Shown piece by piece: positions 6,403 to 8,261 of a DNA stretch of 8,261 nucleotides. This DNA is from Caldora sp. SIO3E6. GTDB taxonomy: Bacteria > Cyanobacteriota > Cyanobacteriia > Cyanobacteriales > Coleofasciculaceae. Both the position numbers and the translations under genes were made by a program. The DNA lies in NCBI GenBank assembly GCA_010672185.1, contig JAAHHL010000249.1, forward strand, positions 1 through 8,261, given 5' to 3'. Under the pieces are notes generated by a model. That model worked only from the letters and a program-made list of their open reading frames with translations. It was not told where the DNA came from and searched no databases. Within the stretch, counting starts at the first letter, position 1; every line of letters starts with the position of its first letter.

Positions 6403-6553
6403 TAACTATAGGGTACAGGGTATATAGCGTTAATTATTGTTATGATGTGTACTTTCAAACCTCAAAGTCCCCCTTTCCAAGGGGGATTTAGGGGGATAGA
6501 GGGGATTGAAGTAGATGTAAGCAACACACCCTACACCTTTACTCGGAAATAGT
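6403..6553. other. Gene-free spacer between MalG-type permease stop and heptamer array
   Basis: The rest of the 321-bp gap between the permease stop and the ATPase start. It holds the GC-rich hairpin at 6469-6485, further G-rich runs on the plus strand (GGGGGATTTAGGGGGATAG, 6481-6499) and an AT-rich stretch at about 6419-6445. In the minus sense this stretch contains TATATA (6421-6426), which could be a -10 element, but I find no convincing -35 hexamer at the right distance, so I do not call a promoter. No open frame with coding character is seen. Confidence 0.6.
6469..6485 (-). terminator. GC-rich hairpin downstream of MalG-type permease gene (possible terminator or dispersed repeat)
   Basis: CCCCCTT (6469-6475) and AAGGGGG (6479-6485) form a perfect 7-bp stem with a 3-nt loop, 69-85 nt after the permease stop. 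In the minus sense the stem is followed by ACTTTGAGGTTTG, only weakly T-rich. The unit with its neighbours (CCCCCTAAATCCCCCTT ... AAGGGGGACTTTGA in the minus sense) resembles a hairpin repeat that I recall as widespread in cyanobacterial intergenic regions. It may terminate, or protect the 3' end of, the permease mRNA, but a strict intrinsic terminator is not proven. Confidence 0.45.
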
Positions 6554-7543
6554 TCAGCCTTTAGTTCCTGTAGCTGCAACACCTTGGACAAACCACTTCT
6601 GGAACAGTAAGAAAATAATCAAAATTGGTGCTACCATCATCACACCGAAAGCCATAATATCTCCCCATTGTAGTGGTGGCAAGGCTTGGAAGGAAGTGAT
6701 TGCAACCGGTAAGGGACGAACTGTTTCATCTATAGTAACCATCAATGGCCAGAGAAAAGAACCCCATTGAGCCAAAAAATTCAGAATGGCAACGCTGGCA
6801 AATACTGATTTCGATACGGGAACAATAATTTCCCAGAAGATGCGTATCGTGCTTGCTCCATCTACCCTAGCTGCTTCTTCCAATTCTTTGGGGAGACCAA
6901 TAAAGAAAGTGTAGAACAGGTAAATCGAGAAAGCGTTGGCAATGAAAGGAAGAATTTGCACGATGTAGGTATTGCGCCAACCGATCATTGCCATTTGGAA
7001 AAACAAGGGAACAGCGATCGCTTCAAAGGGGATAATCATCAAAGCTAGCACCACCATCAACAGCAAGTCTCTACCCCGCCAGCGTAAACGAGCGAAGGCA
7101 TAACCCGCTAAGGAATTAACTGCTAACCCAGCCACGACAATAACAGCGGTGGTAAAGGCGGAGTTCAGGAAAAAGCGTCCAAAATTGACTCGTTCAAAGA
7201 CATCCCGATAGTTTTGCAAACTAATCTCTGTTGGTATAAAAGCCTTGATTGTACCAGCTTCTGCTAAGACTAAGTTGTCTGGCTTTAAGCTGCCAACAAT
7301 CATAAAGATAATTGGTGCGATAAACAATAATGCCAAGAGTGTAAGAAAGAGGTAACTACCAACAGTGTTGAGTAATTTTTGGTTTTTACTCTTTTGAGAT
7401 ATAGTTTGAGTCAGGATTTGGGGTTTGGGAGTTGTAACTTGGGACTTAGAAATTGGAGTCTGGGATTTGGGAAGGGTGAATGAAGTTTCGGCAATAGTAA
7501 ATGTAGTTTGGGCAAGAGTCAATTGGGAATTGGTAGTTTTCAT
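6554..7543 (-). CDS. Carbohydrate ABC transporter permease, MalG/UgpE (CUT1) type
   Basis: 329 residues from ATG 7543. Six hydrophobic segments, about 61-83, 126-148, 160-182, 193-215, 243-262 and 297-318, fit the MalG/UgpE fold. The cytoplasmic EAA loop that docks the ATPase is EEAARVDGASTIRIFWEIIVP (222-242; bases 6818-6880). The family ending (KWFVQGVAATGTKG) is typical. Odd feature: about 55 residues of Ser/Thr/Gln/Lys-rich, non-membrane sequence precede the first membrane segment, and residues 6-47 form six 7-residue repeats, so the protein is longer than the usual 270-300. I chose ATG 7543 over GTG 7558 in the same frame because neither has a Shine-Dalgarno at normal distance and ATG is the more likely start. 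A start downstream of the repeat tail would need a non-ATG codon, since no Met occurs before the first membrane segment. It is encoded between the MalF-type permease (141-bp gap) and the ATPase, most likely forming one importer with them; the substrate is unknown. Confidence 0.93.
   Translation of the reverse strand: MKTTNSQLTLAQTTFTIAETSFTLPKSQTPISKSQVTTPKPQILTQTISQKSKNQKLLNTVGSYLFLTLLALLFIAPIIFMIVGSLKPDNLVLAEAGTIKAFIPTEISLQNYRDVFERVNFGRFFLNSAFTTAVIVVAGLAVNSLAGYAFARLRWRGRDLLLMVVLALMIIPFEAIAVPLFFQMAMIGWRNTYIVQILPFIANAFSIYLFYTFFIGLPKELEEAARVDGASTIRIFWEIIVPVSKSVFASVAILNFLAQWGSFLWPLMVTIDETVRPLPVAITSFQALPPLQWGDIMAFGVMMVAPILIIFLLFQKWFVQGVAATGTKG
7403..7528 (-). repeat. Coding 21-bp (7-residue) repeat in permease N-terminus, decayed heptamer array
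   Basis: Six 21-bp units encode residues 6-47 of the permease: SQLTLAQ, TTFTIAE, TSFTLPK, SQTPISK, SQVTTPK, PQILTQT. In 7-bp steps the minus-strand DNA begins TCCCAAT and recurs as TGCCCAA, TCCCAAA, TCCCAAG, TCCCAAA, CCCCAAA. This is the same heptamer, in another phase, as the arrays at 4972-5060 and 6256-6402. The simplest reading is that a heptamer array was captured by, or expanded inside, the 5' end of the gene and then drifted; three heptamers (21 bp) keep frame and give a 7-residue period. Confidence 0.75.
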
Positions 7544-7684
7544 CTTTCTTAAGTTCACAATAGATCAATCAGTAAGAGTCATTTGCTAAGTCATGATAAT
7601 CTTCACCTCCTTGTCATCAGATAACGGTTTGAAGCCTGAGCCAATGCCACTACCCACGGTAGCTGTTGGATTAGGGCAATGGTA
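7544..7684 (-). other. 141-bp spacer between the two permease genes
   Basis: On the minus strand this spacer carries a perfect Shine-Dalgarno (7603-7612) and two tiny frames (ATG 7594 and ATG 7582) but no full gene. A short inverted repeat, CTACC-CAC-GGTAG, is visible within about 7645-7660 but is too small to call a terminator. Permease genes of such operons usually follow each other within a few bases, so 141 bp is long. Confidence 0.6.
7603..7612 (-). promoter_or_regulatory. Perfect 10-nt Shine-Dalgarno far upstream of the permease start
   Basis: On the minus strand bases 7612-7603 read AAGGAGGTGA, fully complementary to the conserved 3' end of 16S rRNA. Eight bases later comes ATG (7594-7592), but its third codon is TAG (7588-7586). 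A second ATG four codons on (7582) ends at TGA (7567-7565). Both are in frame with the MalG-type permease, whose usable start (GTG 7558 or ATG 7543) is more than 40 nt from this site. It is either a functional minicistron leader or the original start signal now cut off by two stop codons. Confidence 0.7.
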
Positions 7685-8261
7685 TTACTCGAAAGCTCTT
7701 TCTTCTTTAATCAGTAACCTTTGTACAATCGTAATTGTCAGTACAATCAGGAAAAACACTACAGTCATCGCCGCGCCTTTGGCCATTTTTTGCTGTTGAA
7801 AAGCAATTTTGACTGCTTCATACATCATCGTAGTCGTCGCGTCATTGGGACCACCTTGGGTCATAATTTCTACCTGGTCAAATAAGCGGAAAGCAAAGAT
7901 AGAAGTCACCAACATTACAAAGATGAGAGTATTGCGCAGCTGAGGTAAGGTGACATGAAAAAATTGATTCCACTTATTGCTACCATCAATAGCGGCGGCT
8001 TCATATAATACTGAGGGAATAGACTGTAACCCGGCCAGAAGAATTACCATTTGGAATCCCATTCCCTGCCAGAGGGACAAAAGCATAATGGATGGGAAAG
8101 CTAGCATGGGGTCGTGGAGAAAGTCTTTCGGTGTCCATAAACCCAAGGTAATAAATTCCAGGCAAGCATTCATCAACCCATTGGCATTAGGAGCATAGAT
8201 CAGAGTCCAAACTACTGCTACTAAAGACATGGGGAATACTACTGGCATGAAGAATAGAGTG
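7685..8261 (-). CDS. Carbohydrate ABC transporter permease, MalF/UgpA (CUT1) type, C-terminal part
   Basis: The frame is open to the right edge of the window (TLFF precedes Met at 8248), so the gene starts beyond 8261 and only the last 191 or so residues are visible; the Met at 8248 is internal, since it lies in the hydrophobic segment TLFFMPVVFPMSLVAVVW. Counting from that Met, the EAA loop is EAAAIDGSNKWNQFFHVTLP (83-102; bases 7943-8002), and the QGGPNDATTT block (131-140) before the last membrane segment (about 159-178) is typical of UgpA/MalF-type permeases. TAA at 7685-7687 follows RAFE. It pairs with the MalG-type permease downstream to form the membrane channel of a CUT1 importer. GgtC-like, LacF/UgpA-like or Gls-type glucoside roles are all possible; the sequence does not decide. 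A substrate-binding protein gene is expected further upstream, outside the window. Confidence 0.93.
   Translation of the reverse strand, partial: TLFFMPVVFPMSLVAVVWTLIYAPNANGLMNACLEFITLGLWTPKDFLHDPMLAFPSIMLLSLWQGMGFQMVILLAGLQSIPSVLYEAAAIDGSNKWNQFFHVTLPQLRNTLIFVMLVTSIFAFRLFDQVEIMTQGGPNDATTTMMYEAVKIAFQQQKMAKGAAMTVVFFLIVLTITIVQRLLIKEERAFE

Noticed and set aside
6419..6458. Promoter for the ATPase with TATATA (6421-6426, minus sense) as -10
   Set aside because: The only -35-like hexamer (TTGAAA in the minus sense, near 6453-6458) is about 26 bp away, too far; AT-rich sequence alone is not enough.
6261..6491. Plus-strand frame rich in Gly, Asn, Trp and Glu
   Set aside because: It is the G-rich heptamer array read as protein; no independent coding evidence.
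7645..7660. Small inverted repeat CTACC-CAC-GGTAG as terminator after the MalF-type permease
   Set aside because: A 5-bp stem with a 3-nt loop and no following T-run is too weak to call.
7593..8198. Plus-strand frames opposite the MalF-type permease and spacer
   Set aside because: Antisense to a clear permease; no recognisable protein features.

Overview
The window looks like cyanobacterial chromosome. The evidence is several copies of the HIP1 octamer GCGATCGC, three arrays of tandem 7-bp repeats (the STRR type known from cyanobacteria), GC-rich dispersed inverted repeats of a kind common in filamentous cyanobacteria, and an FHA-like two-partner-secretion exoprotein with the C-terminal motifs usual in that phylum. 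I cannot name a genus.

Layout. Positions 1-4554 (+) hold the 3' part of a very large secreted beta-helix adhesin (TpsA type). Its start, signal peptide and most of the secretion domain lie upstream of the window. Its middle is built from 26-aa and 53-aa tandem repeats, some nearly identical at DNA level. Positions 4555-5059 are a gene-free convergent intergenic region made almost entirely of repeats: a 17-unit TAATGGA-type heptamer array that already begins inside the adhesin gene and supplies its stop codon, a decayed inverted repeat, two perfect 88-bp direct repeats with inverted-repeat ends plus a truncated third, and a 12.7-unit AATTCCC array that touches the stop codon of the next gene. 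On the minus strand follow (reading right to left) the end of a MalF/UgpA-type sugar permease (7685-8261, 5' end outside), a MalG/UgpE-type permease (6554-7543), a 321-bp gap with a 21-unit G-rich heptamer array and a GC-rich hairpin, and a UgpC/MalK-type ATPase (5060-6232).

The three minus-strand genes together give two permeases and the ATPase of a CUT1-family carbohydrate (or compatible-solute) ABC importer; the substrate-binding protein is not in view and would be expected beyond 8261. The substrate cannot be read from the sequence.

I see no new enzymatic or defence system. What is unusual is how deeply heptamer repeats have invaded the gene structure: one array provides a stop codon, two arrays in opposite orientation bracket the ATPase gene (so its transcript ends would be complementary and its DNA ends could recombine), the G-rich strand of those arrays fits the G-quadruplex pattern, and a decayed version of the same heptamer appears to have been turned into a 7-residue-repeat N-terminal tail on the MalG-type permease.
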